Of a stretch of 64,000 nucleotides of DNA, positions 1 through 10,672 are shown piece by piece. Source of the stretch: Branchinecta lynchi (lineage: Eukaryota > Arthropoda > Branchiopoda > Anostraca > Branchinectidae); the NCBI GenBank assembly GCA_023053575.1, contig JAKZAP010000014.1, positions 16,332,938 through 16,396,937 on the forward strand, given 5' to 3'. Position numbers and translations under genes: made by a program. Below the pieces are notes generated by a model, which was not told the DNA's origin, searched no databases, and saw only the letters and a program-made list of their open reading frames with translations. The stretch's first letter is position 1, and each line of letters opens with the position of its first letter.

Positions 1-276
1 TTTAAATGGTTAAACTGCAGGCGACCGTTTTGGTGATAATTTATTAATAAGTACACTGAAACTATTTCCTCGTTCAGTTTCAACAATATCTCCTCCGATG
101 CAAGTGTTAGTTGGCGGGTTACTGAGACAGTGTTGCCACTCGACCGGCACCGCTTCGCGGTGCCGGCCTCGTCAAAAAGCGACATTTCCGCGGTATCTTT
201 CAACCAATTGCGGAAAAATCCGGGACACGTCCAAAATTCTCAAAACAGAAAGGGTCAAAACTTTACGTGGTGAAGG
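1..276. other. Non-coding, with a GGTGCC hairpin
   Basis: No credible coding sequence. Positions 144-153 and 157-166 form a perfect 10-bp stem (CCGGCACCGC / GCGGTGCCGG) with a 3-base loop. The GGCACC/GGTGCC core is the unit of the family A subterminal arrays, so this may be a tiny relic of such an element. Confidence 0.4.
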
Positions 277-500
277 CAAGGTATTTACTGACTGGCTGGT
301 CATTTTTACAGAAAACAACTTTTTTTTATAACTAAACGACTGTTTTAACGAAAATCCAACTGTTTTTAACAAAAAAAAATTGTACAAAAAACCGACTGTT
401 TTTACGGAAAATAGGGCCCGAATCGGTTAATTTTTTAACCGACTGGCCGACAACATCCGGGGGGAGGGAGTGTACGCCCCTCCCCCCACAAATGTGACGC
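277..500 (-). repeat. Repeat family D, copy 1 (reverse)
   Basis: The copy runs from a CAAGGTATTTACTGACTGG start, through degenerate ~22-bp units of the type CGACTGTTTTTACGAAAA, to CGACTGGCCGACAACATC and a G/C-rich end reading GGGGGGAGGG...CCCCTCCCCCC. The same order appears reversed at 881-1125 and 24345-24630. No terminal duplication was identified, so the mechanism is unknown. Confidence 0.6.
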
Positions 501-880
501 TCCTGGTGGTGAAAATGATTAAGTGCGAGAAAACGCGTGCTGTCTACCCCATTGACGGTACCTAGTTTTCTTTTTAGTCTATGCTTCAAACTTCATTATT
601 TACCGGATAAGGTTAGAATAAAGCTATATCCTTTTGAAAACAGATATGGTTTCGATGGCTCTGGCCTTTTGCTAAGGAGTGGTAATCACCTGATGACCCC
701 GCCTGAGCCATACTAATACTACTCCTCCGAACGTCGACACACCATACCCATCAATATGTTATTATTTCTGATTTCCAGTTGCAAATTAGAATTCAAGCAG
801 CATATCTGTATTTTCCGAAAATATTTAGCTCTATACCATCCCACAATAGGCTAGATGATAACCCAAAACATGGGAAGACA
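501..880. other. No feature recognised
   Basis: AT-rich single-copy-looking DNA between two D repeats in opposite orientation. No coding signal and no terminal repeats seen. Confidence 0.4.
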
Positions 881-1125
881 GGGACGCCGCCCCCCCCCCC
901 CAATATTGTCGGCCAGTTGGTAAACAATAATTTAGTCGGCGCGAAGCGCCGCGATTTTTCTGAAAATCAGAATGTTTCTCGTCACAACAGTCGTTTTATT
1001 CCGAAAATCAGTCGATTATTTTCAAAACTGTCTTTTTTTTCTTCTTGAAAACAGTCATTTTTCTGCCAAAACGGTCGGTAAAATTACCAGCCAGTCGGTG
1101 CCTTGTCCCACCCAAACATTTTGGC
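881..1125 (+). repeat. Repeat family D, copy 2
   Basis: Begins GGGACGCCG followed by a poly-C run, then ATTGTCGGCCAGTTGG, several 'AGTCGtTTTttC'-type units and ACCAGCCAGTCGGTGCCTTG. It contains a small GC palindrome (GGCGCGAAGCGCC) that is partly conserved at 27121-27136 in copy 4. Confidence 0.6.
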
Positions 1126-1712
1126 TACTGTTATGCTCAGCCATGACCTATGCCTTTCTTGGTTTCAGGTGTCCTACATCCAAATCCAAGGTTACCTTGT
1201 GGTTTTAGGCATAAGTTAACAGGCCATGAGCATTGAGCCCCCCCCCCCCCCCTACGAGTTAAACACAACCATATATAGCAGAAAAGCCGCCTACCACCTA
1301 TGATAGGTCAGGTCCTTTTGGGTGGCCCACCTGTAGCATATATAATTATCTAGTAAACTCTTTCTGACCTGATGATGTAAATGTAGCTTCAATCAAGAAC
1401 TCCTGTCACAGAAGACAAGCCAGTCCCTTATTATTCACTACAAAACAAAAACTATCTAGTGGAAATGGACTATATGGGCTGACAGATGTCATTCGAAGAG
1501 TTGAGAAAGAGAATCTGAAAACTGCGATCTCAACCTAGTGTCGAGGACAATGGCCTCCCACGGGGCACGCGGCCGACTAGGGTCAATAATTAAGGTCTGT
1601 AGTTGACTTCCGTGAATCAATGCGGCTTGTAATTCCTTGTTTTTCTTGCCAAACAAAAGCCAAGCAACTTCAGTTGGACAAACTAAGTATGGGACAAAAC
1701 CGGTATAAAAAG
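1126..1712. other. No gene; contains a poly-C run
   Basis: Unique-looking DNA with about 14 consecutive C near 1239-1252. Short frames on both strands have no family resemblance. Confidence 0.4.
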
Positions 1713-1804
1713 CCATTTCGCGGCATAATTGCGGTATGCGGCGTAATCAAAATGTACGCGGCATTTTCGTCAGCATCGCGGCATTATGCCGCGAAATGCG
1801 GCAT
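1713..1804. repeat. GCGGCAT inverted repeat
   Basis: GCCATTTCGCGGCATAAT near the left end is matched by ATTATGCCGCGAAATG near the right, with further GCGGCAT/GCGGTAT words between. The ~90-bp block could fold into a cruciform. No target duplication seen. Confidence 0.55.
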
Positions 1805-2529
1805 AAGTGTCTGTACTGAGATGACGGTGTCCAAAGCTGATACTATAATCTTTTCCTGTCCAACCACACATTAGACATTAAGGTTAATTCTTTCCAGTTT
1901 TATTTGCCCAATATTTTGGTAAACGCACGTGTGTGACCATAACCGAATCTTTCGGTCGAGAGCAAATGGTGTGACGCATCAGTTAATGGACGCCAATGTG
2001 TTGTTCTCGGTAAGTTTTTTTGAGGTAAGTGACTACTGACGAAAAACCACGGCAAAACTTGCATAACTGCATAACTTGCATAACCAATTGCCACCTCGAA
2101 ATCAATTTTTAGGAGTCTGTTAGATCTCGTAAATAAATTAAACAAGACAAACACGGCAAGCGTAAAAATCATATCAATAACGAGGTCAATATGTGAGATA
2201 GAATATGCCGAATCTAAAAGAATGGGAGTGAATGGAAATATTACAGAAGTAGAGTGAGTCAGTTTTATCGGTAAGACGTGTTCTATTTCCACTTTTTTCA
2301 CAGACACAGTGGCAACTTAGGTGGGTTACTGACTTCTGAAATCACCCTCTTTACAAAATACTTGTGAATCACTTTTTTTTTATTTTATATTTTCAGCGCT
2401 AGCCGAGGTTTTCAAGACAGTAACTTTGTTTCCTTTTTAATTTTGTTCCTAGGTTTCAAGACAGTAATTTTGTTGAGACTTGATTTCATCGTGCCAACTA
2501 CCTTCAATCAACCTTGTGTCCCCGGCTTG
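1805..2529. other. No feature recognised
   Basis: Unique-looking, moderately AT-rich. A minus-strand open frame at 1900-2307 is composed mostly of hydrophobic residues and matches nothing I know. Confidence 0.35.
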
Positions 2530-2592
2530 ACCCTCTATTTATTATCATTTTATACAGAAGTGTAATTAAAACCTTGAACCTTGAACCTACTA
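2530..2592 (+). mobile_element. 3' tail of a LINE-type retrotransposon
   Basis: Ends in ATTAAAACCTTGAACCTTGAACC. A short tandem tail of CCTTGAA words after an A-rich stretch is typical of CR1/L2-like LINE 3' ends. No coding part remains. Confidence 0.5.
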
Positions 2593-2782
2593 TAAGTAAG
2601 GCCATGTTATTCGTCTGACTACATTGAAAAATTTACGGATTTTCTGTTTTTATTCCAAAATCCCTACGTTAGGCTACAGATGCACCCGAATCCCGATCAG
2701 AAGACTGATTTACAATAATCAGAAGAAAATTATGTCTTGGGGGAAAAATCAAATCAAAATAGTACTATTAAGAAGAGGGAAT

Positions 2783-2790
2783 CATAGTGT
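2783..2790. repeat. Target-site duplication of A1, left
   Basis: CATAGTGT here is repeated exactly at 4865-4872, immediately outside both terminal inverted repeats. Confidence 0.9.
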
Positions 2791-2829
2791 CGAGGGGTTG
2801 CTCTCTCTCCGCCACCGGTGTACACCTCG

Positions 2830-3017
2830 ACACGGCACCGGCACGGCACCGCGGCACCGGCACGGCACCGGCACGGCACCGCGGTACCGGCACGGCACCG
2901 CGGTACCGGCACGGCACCGGCACCGGCACGGCACCGGCACGGCACGGCACCGGCACGGCAACGGCGCAACACCGCGGCACCAGCTCGGCACCGGCACGGC
3001 ACCGCACGGCACCGGCG
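2830..3017. repeat. Left GGCACCG minisatellite of A1
   Basis: Alternating GGCACCG and GGCAC words, with occasional CCGCGG junctions, fill the region just inside the left end. Several frames stay open because the unit has no stop codon. hAT transposases are known to bind short subterminal repeats, so an expanded binding-site array is one reading; that is inference. Confidence 0.9.
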
Positions 3018-3239
3018 CGCCTCTAGCACGATACGCCGGCCACGGACAAATTTTCTGCAGATTACTCCTCGCCATCTGGTATCTGGTATCTGGCGCCCAA
3101 TAACGAAGGTACTTGAATGAAAGAATTATTGAAAACATGCAACCGAAGAAGAAGCTGAACTAGATATGAGGAGATGCTGTTGACCAAATGCGCAAAGTGG
3201 TCAACCATGGTTTGGTACTGGTGCTTGGCGATACTTGGA

Positions 3240-3385
3240 TTTTTCGATATATCGATATTTTCACTTTCGATATTAGATAATCGATATATCGATATTTCCG
3301 CTTTCGATATTCAACAATCGATATATCGATATTTTCACTTTCGATATTCGATAATCGATATATCGATATTGATATTTGCTTACCA
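3240..3385. repeat. TATCGATA satellite-like array in A1
   Basis: About four 37-bp units, each beginning TCGATATATCGATATTT and followed by a YTTTCGATATT phrase. Smaller clusters follow at 3550-3640 and 3755-3840. The array is nearly identical in A2 at 32650-32775, which is one partial unit shorter. Confidence 0.9.
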
Positions 3386-4639
3386 TGCTTCGTTTCGCCA
3401 AAATCTAAGAACCAAATTTTCATTAAATAGCATCTTGGATCATTTCAAACTCAGAATAAATGAGAAATGAATTAGGGAAAACATATTGTCCAATTTCGGA
3501 TATATAAGTGTAGGTTAGTTCGGATTATTTACAATAATTACGATGAACAAATATCGTTTTCGATAGCGATATTTACGTTTCGATATCGATATTTGGTGCG
3601 ATATATCGATCGATCGATATCCGATATATCGCATACTGGATCATCTCGAACTCCGGATAAATAAGAAAGGAATTGCGGAATACACATTGCTCCAATTTCG
3701 TATATATAAGTGTGGGTTATGTTGGATTAATTGCAATCTTTACGAATGAACAAATATTGTTATCGATATCGATATTTACTTTCGATATCGATATTTTGTC
3801 CGATACATGGATATATCGTTATCGGTATCGAATATCGCCCAAAACTTGAGTCAGCTTCAGTATATTTTGCTTCTGGTGAAGGTAATTCAGTGGCGACCAA
3901 TCTTTTTTTCATATTTGTAGAGTGTGCTAAGAATGATACTTGGCAGGCATATTTAACTTGGAAAAAGTCAATTTCCCCATCAGACACTCTGGGTTCATAA
4001 ATTCTTTTATAGAGCCAACCACATTCCTTAAAGTACTCATCATAACCACAAAGTACAGAAAATACTTTGGAGCAAAACATATATTTTCATGATCCCCATG
4101 AGCCCATGATTATTTGTGAAACAAGGGTTTTGCTTCAAAATGAATTTCCAGCTCCCTTAAAGGACCCCTCGCACTAATCACTCTTCAACTTACAGTATTT
4201 TAAAGTATTTGAATACTGTAACTATGCTGTGCTTTCAATAAATAACTAACTGTTTTGGCTGTTTTAAGCCTTTTCCGAGACCCGTTGACTTCTAGCGAAA
4301 CAGGGAAACAATTTGCATAACCGATTTTCCTGATGGAAAAAATACTCGCAGACAACCGTCGCGCAACCGTCTCGAACCGTCGACAGCGTGATACACATCG
4401 AAGGTAGCACGGCAAGTGAGAAAATCAGCGAGGTTTTGTTAGAGGGGTTAGAATGTACCGCACGAAACGTGGGTCTCCGGGTTTAGAAATATATGTAATG
4501 ATTACGGAAGTAGGTTGCATTAGTATTATAGGTTGCATTAGTTTGAGCAAAATATACAACTACGTGATCCCCATGAGCCCATAGTCACTTTTGCCTAAAG
4601 GGTTTTGCTTTCACATGAATTTCTAGTGCCCTTAAAGTG

Positions 4640-4823
4640 CACCGGCGCGGCACCGGCACGGCACCGCGGCACCGGCTCGGCACCGGCACGGCACCGGCAC
4701 GGCACCGCGGCACCGGCACGGCACCGACACGGCACCGACACGGCACCGACACGGCACCGGCACGGCACCGACACGGCACCGGCACGGCACCGACACGGCA
4801 CCGGCTCGGCACCGCGGCACGCG
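4640..4823. repeat. Right GGCACCG minisatellite of A1
   Basis: Same unit and same reading direction as the left array, although the outermost ends are inverted. Variants with GACACGGCACC are common here. Confidence 0.9.
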
Positions 4824-4872
4824 CCACTTGGTGTACATCGTTTTTGGGAGTGAGCAACCCCTCGCATAGTGT

Positions 4873-5280
4873 GTGAATCATTTCTGTGTTTAAACTTTAT
4901 GCTCGACCCCTAATAAATTTAGCGCTAGAACTGATTCATCCTGGTACACGTACATTCTCAACAGGGACATTAGAACTCCCTGCCATCAACATGTATTTAT
5001 TCTACCAAACACACCTGCTCTCTTTTCAAAAAGTCATCGCGGGTCCAGACATGCGTAACAAGTGGCAATTTGTCTCGACAAGTTCCAAGTGTGGGAAAAT
5101 TCTATAGAAATCGCTTTGAGCCCAAAATAGAAACAATGGTTGGGGGAGGGTTCGATCTTATAATATGAACCCTCCAGTTTCCAGAAATTTAAGGATAGCC
5201 TTACAATCAGAGGCACCATTCGCGGGGGGGGGGGGGGCACCTTGGTACTAAATAGTTTTAAAACGGCAAAATGTATATCA
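4873..5280. other. No gene; contains a poly-G run
   Basis: Unique-looking DNA with about 13 G at 5225-5237. Nothing recognised. Confidence 0.35.
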
Positions 5281-5448
5281 TACTGCCAGAAGTTTCACAC
5301 CACATAGCACAAGGATGCGCTGTTTCACCACTCCAATATCATGACGACAAACAAAAAAGTCAGCTGATGCTTTTTCGGCGTTTTTTTGTCCATTCCTGGC
5401 AATGCTCATTTTGCATAAACATTTAATGCATAACGTTACCAAAATCAC
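5281..5448 (+). mobile_element. Family J inverted-repeat element, decayed copy J3
   Basis: Begins ACTGCCAGAAGTTTCA, keeps the internal phrases 'AAGGATGCGCTGTTTCA', 'ATCATGACGA' and 'AATGCATAACGTTACCAAA' in the same order as J1, and lacks the right terminus. Confidence 0.5.
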
Positions 5449-5897
5449 AGATTTGAACTTTATGGTCCCGTCAGACCAGTAGACTAGCCAAAACTGAAAA
5501 TCTGGAAGGAGTAAAGTTTATTCTAAAGATACTTCTGACGTGCAATGACGTTACTTTGAGGTATTTTCGGAAACTACTTCAAATTTATCCTTAAAAGAGT
5601 TACTGAAATCTGAGTCTGAGCAATAAACTGGGATGGGCGCTCAAGATTGACAATTAACCCCCCCCCCCCCCCCCCCCCCCCCGATGTTCACTGAAATGCC
5701 GTCTCTGTGTACTCTCACCCTTACTAAAGACAACGACACTGTCAGAAGTTTGAGACATTTAACACTAGGTTGTGCATCTTTGTGTTGAATGTTGATATAT
5801 TTCTACAATATATTTTCGGAAAACTTAACACTTCAACCGGTTTTATGTGTTATTTCCAGAAATATAACACAAGTTTCTCAACAAGCGTATCCTAATA
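5449..5897. other. No gene; longest poly-C run of the window
   Basis: Twenty-five consecutive C at 5658-5682. A second CACTGTCAGAAG word at 5739-5750 resembles a J terminus without a partner. Confidence 0.4.
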
Positions 5898-5965
5898 AGA
5901 TAAGATAAGATTTATTTACACTAATAGCCAAAGACCATGGCAAATACATGAAATGTAAGCACAAA
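5898..5965 (-). mobile_element. 3' tail of a LINE, reverse
   Basis: AATAAGATAAGATAAG followed by ATTTATTT is the complement of a tail ending in repeated TTATC. The tail at 60645-60680 has the same ending, so both probably come from the same family. Confidence 0.5.
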
Positions 5966-6119
5966 CAAACAAAAATAATACCTTCGTGCAGCAAAAACAG
6001 CGTCGGTGTCAAAAATTAAATCTCAGGACTAGTTTTTTCATTATAGTGGTATTTGAAGATAATTTACTTTAATAAGATATTTATAGTCGGTAGAAGCTTC
6101 AGTTATTTATTACAGGTTT

Positions 6120-6245
6120 GTTTCCTTCCCCGAAGTTGAACCAGAGGATTGACAGCCTGAGGAGGACCCTTGCCAAGATGGGCCGAAATATCGCTGATGA
6201 AGAATCGTGGCTGACGTATCCGTTGAAAACATTGTTTGAATAAAT
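6120..6245 (+). mobile_element. Possible retroelement 3' UTR fragment
   Basis: Contains GACAGCCTGAGGAGGACCC and then GGGCCGAAATATCGCTGA. A 'gaggatgacc...ggccgaaacgtcg' phrase of this type recurs in the 3' regions of several animal retroelements (Penelope-like and some LINEs). GGGCCGAAATATTGCTGA also occurs at 49090-49107. The assignment is tentative. Confidence 0.3.
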
Positions 6246-6256
6246 AATACCTTCTA

Positions 6257-6523
6257 TTAGAACCTATCCCTATAGGCTAGGGTTACCCTCAGGAACCTGG
6301 CCAACTGTTTAATACTCGTAAAACAACTATTTCCCATGATCCTGCACATCCATTGTTCATCCATCCCTCTTTCGTTTACTCCAAAAATTTCTAACCTATG
6401 TTCATTCAAATTTTCGCTTTTACACAACAAATGTTTCAAATTGTCATCCATACTACCACATCGGACCTGAGCAAGGATCGGACCGACCCTTTGCCCTCCC
6501 AATGTACCGCCTTCTCTCCCCAA
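6257..6523 (-). pseudogene. Remnant of a retrotransposon protein C-terminus
   Basis: On the minus strand an 88-residue frame contains RCGSMDDNLKHLLCKSENL followed by NEHRLEIFG. This resembles the 'C-x-x-C-G...(D/E)(D/E)...HLLxxCP...R' knuckle that ends many non-LTR retrotransposon proteins, although the first Cys and the Pro are missing. It finishes with IKQLARFLRVT, similar to the 'LxxFLxxTG' helix near the end of those proteins, and a double stop. No reverse-transcriptase motif can be read upstream (6524-7000 on this strand), so only the tail is left. The match rests on a short pattern. It could be chance, but spacing and order of the two motifs agree with the family. Confidence 0.45.
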
Positions 6524-7300
6524 GAGGCATACTGTCTGCCCTACAACTAATCATATGTTAAGTTTTATCATCGCTCTGACAGAGCAGGCAAGCAATCTGA
6601 TGAAACAAGATCAAGGTCGAGGTCAAGAGATCAAATCCTGCCTTAGCTTACATCACTTTCTGCATGTCACCTGTTTTTCCCGAACGATTCCCACGTTGAT
6701 GTGCCGAGTCCGTACACATAATCCAAAAAGAAGCGGGCATGTGCAATTACGGCTTCCAACCGAATCCGGCCCTCCGAGGCCGATATCAATATTTCTACGG
6801 ATTCTTAATTTTCCGGTTCCAAATGTCCATAATTAGTCTGATCTTGCAAGTGCCATGTAAGCTTCCATCTCTCGTCGGTAGAGCATCAGGTTGGTTGCTA
6901 AACGAATCCGGGTCTTTTGGCCAGGACGTCTGGGGGTTTCCAGCTGCTAGCCTTCTCTTGATACTCTTGATGACTATCTCTCCTTGCCGATCCAAAATCT
7001 CCGGGTATCTAGCGGAAGAAAGGCAGAGGTGGTGTCACAGCTGCTGCCGAAGATCGCGGTGATTGATTGACACAAGATTTGAGTCGTACGGACACGCTTA
7101 CTCCTTCTTCCTGAGGACCGCTGGCGTGTTTTGGACTTGGTCATATAGAGTATTAGTTTATTATCAGGCTTTTCAGAACTCGTAACGAGAAAACAAGGCG
7201 AAAGGTTTCGGTGGGATCCCAAAGGGGAATTTGTCGATCTTTTAACACATATAACCAGATCTTGCAGATGTCCAGTCTTTGCCGAACCCACGCACATTTG
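6524..7300. other. No gene; includes a segment repeated near the window end
   Basis: About 6980-7150 resembles 63290-63465, with shared words 'ATCTAGCGGAAGA', 'ATTTGAGTC' and 'TGGCGTGTTTTGGACTT'. The two segments are diverged and neither gives a continuous frame. The remainder is unassigned. Confidence 0.4.
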
Positions 7301-7439
7301 CTATCATTCTAACTACAGACCACTGAACAACCAGCTAAAAGTATATCGAATAGCCCGACAGGACTATCCATCCCAGACAAGAATAAACAGTATTTCCTGC
7401 CTGTTTCACCGTGTCTTTGTCGGGTACACATACCTCCTC

Positions 7440-9838
7440 CAACCAACTTTTTATCGAAATTGAAATTTTATTTTACTTCTTCGTTATTCTAGGTTTGGGC
7501 CGGACTCCAGTCAAACTACTTGTCCGGTGAGAAAATTAAGCACATATTCGGATCGACATGTACCCTATGCTATTTCAAATTAAAACAAGAGCTACGAGCT
7601 CATATGGCACTTGTTACGAGTAGGCACGGCTCGGTTATGTCAATGATATATCTAGTGTTTGCTAGGTGTCTTCCCACCAAGTTTCATCTCGATCCCTCCA
7701 CTCATAGCGTTTTCCAATATTTCCGGTTCTCCCCTCCAGCTCCCCCCAAAAGTCACCGGATCCGGTCCGGATTTTAAGTGGGTCGTCTGAGGCATGAGGT
7801 CTTTCCAAATATCAAGTTTCATCGAAATCCGGTCCCCCGTTCAAAAGTTATAAATACCTCAAGATTCCGGATTCCCCCTCCCTCCACTCCCCCGACAGTG
7901 CCCGAATCGGCTCGGTTATGTCAATGATGTATCTAGTGTTTGCTAGGTGTCTTCCCACCAAGTTTCATCTCGATCCCTCCACTCTTAGCGTTTCCAAAGA
8001 TTTCCGGTTGCCCCCTCCAGCTCCCCCCAAAAGTCACCGGATCCGGTCCAGATTTTAAGTGGGTCGTCTGAGGGATGAGGTCTTTCCAAATATCAAGTTC
8101 CATCGAGATCCGATCACCCGTTCAAAAGTTAGAAATACCTCAAGATTCCGGATTCCCCCTCCCTCTACTCCCCCACAGTACCCGAATCGGCTCGGTTATG
8201 TCAATGATGTATCTAGTGTTTGCTAGGTGTCTTCCCACCAAGTTTCATCTCGATCCCTCCACTCATAGCGTTTCCCAAGATTTCCGGTTGCCCCCTCCAG
8301 CTCCCCCCAAAAGTCACCGGATCCGGTCCGGATTTTAAGTAGGTCGTCTGAGGCATGAGGTCTTTCCAAATATCAAGTTCCATCGAGATCCGATCACCCG
8401 TTCAAAAGTTATAAATACCTCAAGATTCCGGATTCCCCCTCCCTCTACTCCCCCCACAGTACCCGAATCGGCTCGGTTATGTCAATGATGTATCTAGTGT
8501 TTGTTAGGTGTCTTCCCACCAAGTTTCATCTCGATCCCTCCACTCATAGCGTTTCCCAAGATTTCCGGTTGCCCCCTCCAGCTCCCCCCAAAAGTCACCG
8601 GATCCGGTCCGGATTTTAAGTAGGTCGTCTGAGGCATGAGGTCTTTCCAAATATCAAGTTCCATCGAGATCCGATCACCCGTTCAAAAGTTATAAATACC
8701 TCAAGATTCCGGATTCCCCCTCCCTCCACTCCCCCCCCCCCCCCACAGTGCCCGAATCGGCTCGGTTATGTCAACGATGTATCTAGTGTTTGCTAGGTGT
8801 CTTCCCACCAAGTTTCATCTCGATCCCTCCACTCATAGCGTTTCCCAAGATTTCCGGTTGCCCCCTCCAGCTCCCCCCAAAAGTCACCGGATCCGGTCCG
8901 GATTTTAAGTGGGTCGTCTGAGGCATGAGGTCGTTCCAAATATCAAGTTTCATCGAGATCCGATCACCCGTTCAAAAGTTAAAAATACCTCAAGATTCCG
9001 GATTCCCCCTCCCTCCACTCCCCCCACGGTGCTCGGATCGGGGAAGTGACTATTTCCAACTTAATCATTTGGGGTCCCTGATATGCCTGCCAAGTTTTAT
9101 CATCCTAGCTTATGTGGAAGTGCCCGAACTAGCAAAACCTGGACAGACCGACAGACCGACGGACGGACAGAAATTGCGATCGCTATATGGCAAGTGCCAT
9201 AAAAACAAACAAATAACTTCTATCAATTTCCGATTTCTGTCGGATTCCGGATGAATTAATTAGGTTCACATACTGTTTTAGCTTGCTCCTATTTGGATGT
9301 TTCGATCGAACTTTATACTCCTTCCAAATTTTCAGTTTTCGCCAGATATCGTTCAGTCTACTTGTCCGACGGGGCCATAAAGTTCAAATATGGATTCAGG
9401 ATGTGTTCTTACCACTAAATCGACGCTCTAACAGACCAAAGTTTAACCCCTAATCAACTTTTCGCCGAATTTCGGGATGACTACTTGTCCTGCGAGAAAA
9501 AAAAAGAAAACTCAAAAACAGATCAGCATGTCTCTTTAATGCTATACCTAACTGTTATTCAATTTCAGTAAAACTTTTACTTTTCCCCAATTCCGTGTGA
9601 ACTATTTGTCCGGTAAGAAAACGAAGTTCAGTTCTGGATTTAGACCTGTACTTTGACCCAACGGGTCCTCACGCTAAGACTGAACAAAATACCTTCGCGA
9701 AAACAAGTATCTTTTGTTCACCATCGCAATATGTTGCTATCCCTTCGAGAGTTACCGTGCTGATACACGGAGAGACGGACAACTTTTACGAAGTCTCAGG
9801 TATCCCGTCACTTACGTTTTGCTATCGCAAAAATGGTC
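7440..9838 (+). mobile_element. Family C element C1, split by a family B insertion
   Basis: Family C units (gccggactccag...aaactacttgtccgg) occupy 7440-7584, stop at a B element, and resume at 9202. The 3' end keeps the ACGG-rich stretch at 9764-9785, followed by ACTTACGTTTTGCTATCGCA, in which the usual GGGATCCC palindrome is mutated. Its 5' end is not recognisable. Confidence 0.65.
7585..9201 (+). mobile_element. Family B element B1, complete, nested in C1
   Basis: Starts ACAAGAGCTACGAGCTC and ends CAAGTGCCATA, with A on both outer sides, consistent with insertion between two A. Its core is a tandem array of about 290-bp units, five near-identical and each containing CCAAGTTTCATCTCGATCCC and a second half with the related phrase at TCACCCGTTCAAAAGTTA. 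An ACGG/ACAG stretch lies at 9145-9170. The 3' hairpin has lost its loop (TATATGGCAAGTGCCATA). No coding capacity. This plan matches non-autonomous Helentron-type (HINE, 'pearl'-like) elements. Confidence 0.75.
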
Positions 9839-10626
9839 AAGGTTCAAATGACTTCATCTCATATAGTTATTAACACAAGCGAGAACGTTCCAAAATACCG
9901 GTCCATCCAAAAATGCGGTTCGTCCCTAGAGATAGGGTATCTAGTTTCACTCAAGTCTGAGCATTTCTGGCATAGCCTTGGATCATCTAGGACAAGGGGT
10001 TTTTCTACCTTCCAAGTTCCAACCCAATCGATCCACTCCTTTGGTCCCTAGACGTGCCATACGATTTCCGGTACCCCCTCAAACTCCCCCTACCGCGGCC
10101 GAATCTGGTTCGGACTCTTAAACGGGTAATCTGAAGCATTTTCTCTTACTACCTATCAAGTTTCCCTTAAATCTGAGTGTTTTGGGGGAATTTCCGGTAA
10201 CTCTCCTGCCTCCTCCACCGTGGTCAGATCCAGTTCGAACCCTGAAATATGTCATCTAGGGATTGTGATATCTCTACAGCTTCACTTGTCTGAGCCAAAA
10301 CATCCCCTTCCAACTCCCCCCACTATGGCTGAATACGACTCGGAAACACAAACATCGCACATCTGACGTCTCCTAATCCCGTCGATCAAGTTTGACTAGC
10401 AAGTTTACCTGCAAATTTCCGGTTCCCGCCTCACCTCCCTCCCCTACCGTGGCTGGAACCGACCCAGACGCCAAATGAAAAATCAAGGCCCCATAAGCTC
10501 GGTATTGTCCAACTTGCATCCCATTCAGTCCATCGGTTCGATTTTCGTGCATGTCAAAAAGTTTCCGACCCCCCCCCCCCCCTCCAACTCTCCCAACCGT
10601 GGCCGCATGTGGTTTGGACGTTTGGA
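9839..10626 (+). mobile_element. Degenerate family B core units without termini
   Basis: Repeated phrases such as 'ATTTCCGGTACCCCCTC', 'GGCCGAATCTGGTTCGGA' and 'TATCAAGTTTCCCTTAAATC' match the B units of 17214-19817. Neither the ACAAGAGC start nor the 3' hairpin is present. Confidence 0.6.
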
Positions 10627-10672
10627 CCGGTCAATAAGTAAGTAAGTAATTTATTTATGCCCGCCATTTTGA
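10627..10672 (-). mobile_element. LINE-type tail, left half, split by element B2
   Basis: AAGTAAGTAAGTAATTTATT and CCGCCATTTTGA match 39714-39750; the right half resumes at 11781. On the minus strand this reads as a retroelement 3' end with a CTTA-repeat tail. Confidence 0.7.

Larger units (their letters stand above)
2791..4864. mobile_element. Family A element, copy A1: complete, non-autonomous, hAT-like
   Basis: The 2,074-bp element begins CGAGGGGTTGCTC and ends with its exact complement GAGCAACCCCTCG, and is flanked by an 8-bp duplication (CATAGTGT). Perfect short inverted ends with 8-bp duplications are the hallmark of the hAT superfamily; P and Merlin elements are less likely alternatives. 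Inside each end lies a GTGTACA word and then a GGCACCG-type minisatellite (2830-3017 and 4640-4823). The middle holds TATCGATA-rich arrays (3240-3385, 3550-3640, 3755-3840) and a non-coding segment. There is no transposase frame, so it must rely on an enzyme encoded elsewhere. The long open frames crossing the GC arrays are artefacts of repeats whose unit lacks stop codons. Confidence 0.88.

Noticed and set aside
1900..2307. 135-codon minus-strand frame
   Set aside because: Hydrophobic but without membrane-protein pattern, splice context or family resemblance; composition explains it.
2754..3138. Long open frames through GC arrays on both strands (also 4585-4881, 32000-32566, 36222-36656)
   Set aside because: The translations (CRCRAGAV, RHRHGTGT, TAPARHRG) are pure readouts of the GGCACCG repeat in different frames and strands; there is no stop in the unit. 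Not genes.
3731..4000. 89-90 codon frames repeated at 33131 and 34958
   Set aside because: They are near-identical because they lie in duplicated interior of family A. They begin in TATCGATA repeats and the opposite strand is equally open. No evidence of protein function.
7600..9200. CRISPR-like array
   Set aside because: The regular repeats are about 290-bp units with no unique spacers, in a eukaryotic setting, and bounded by transposon termini.
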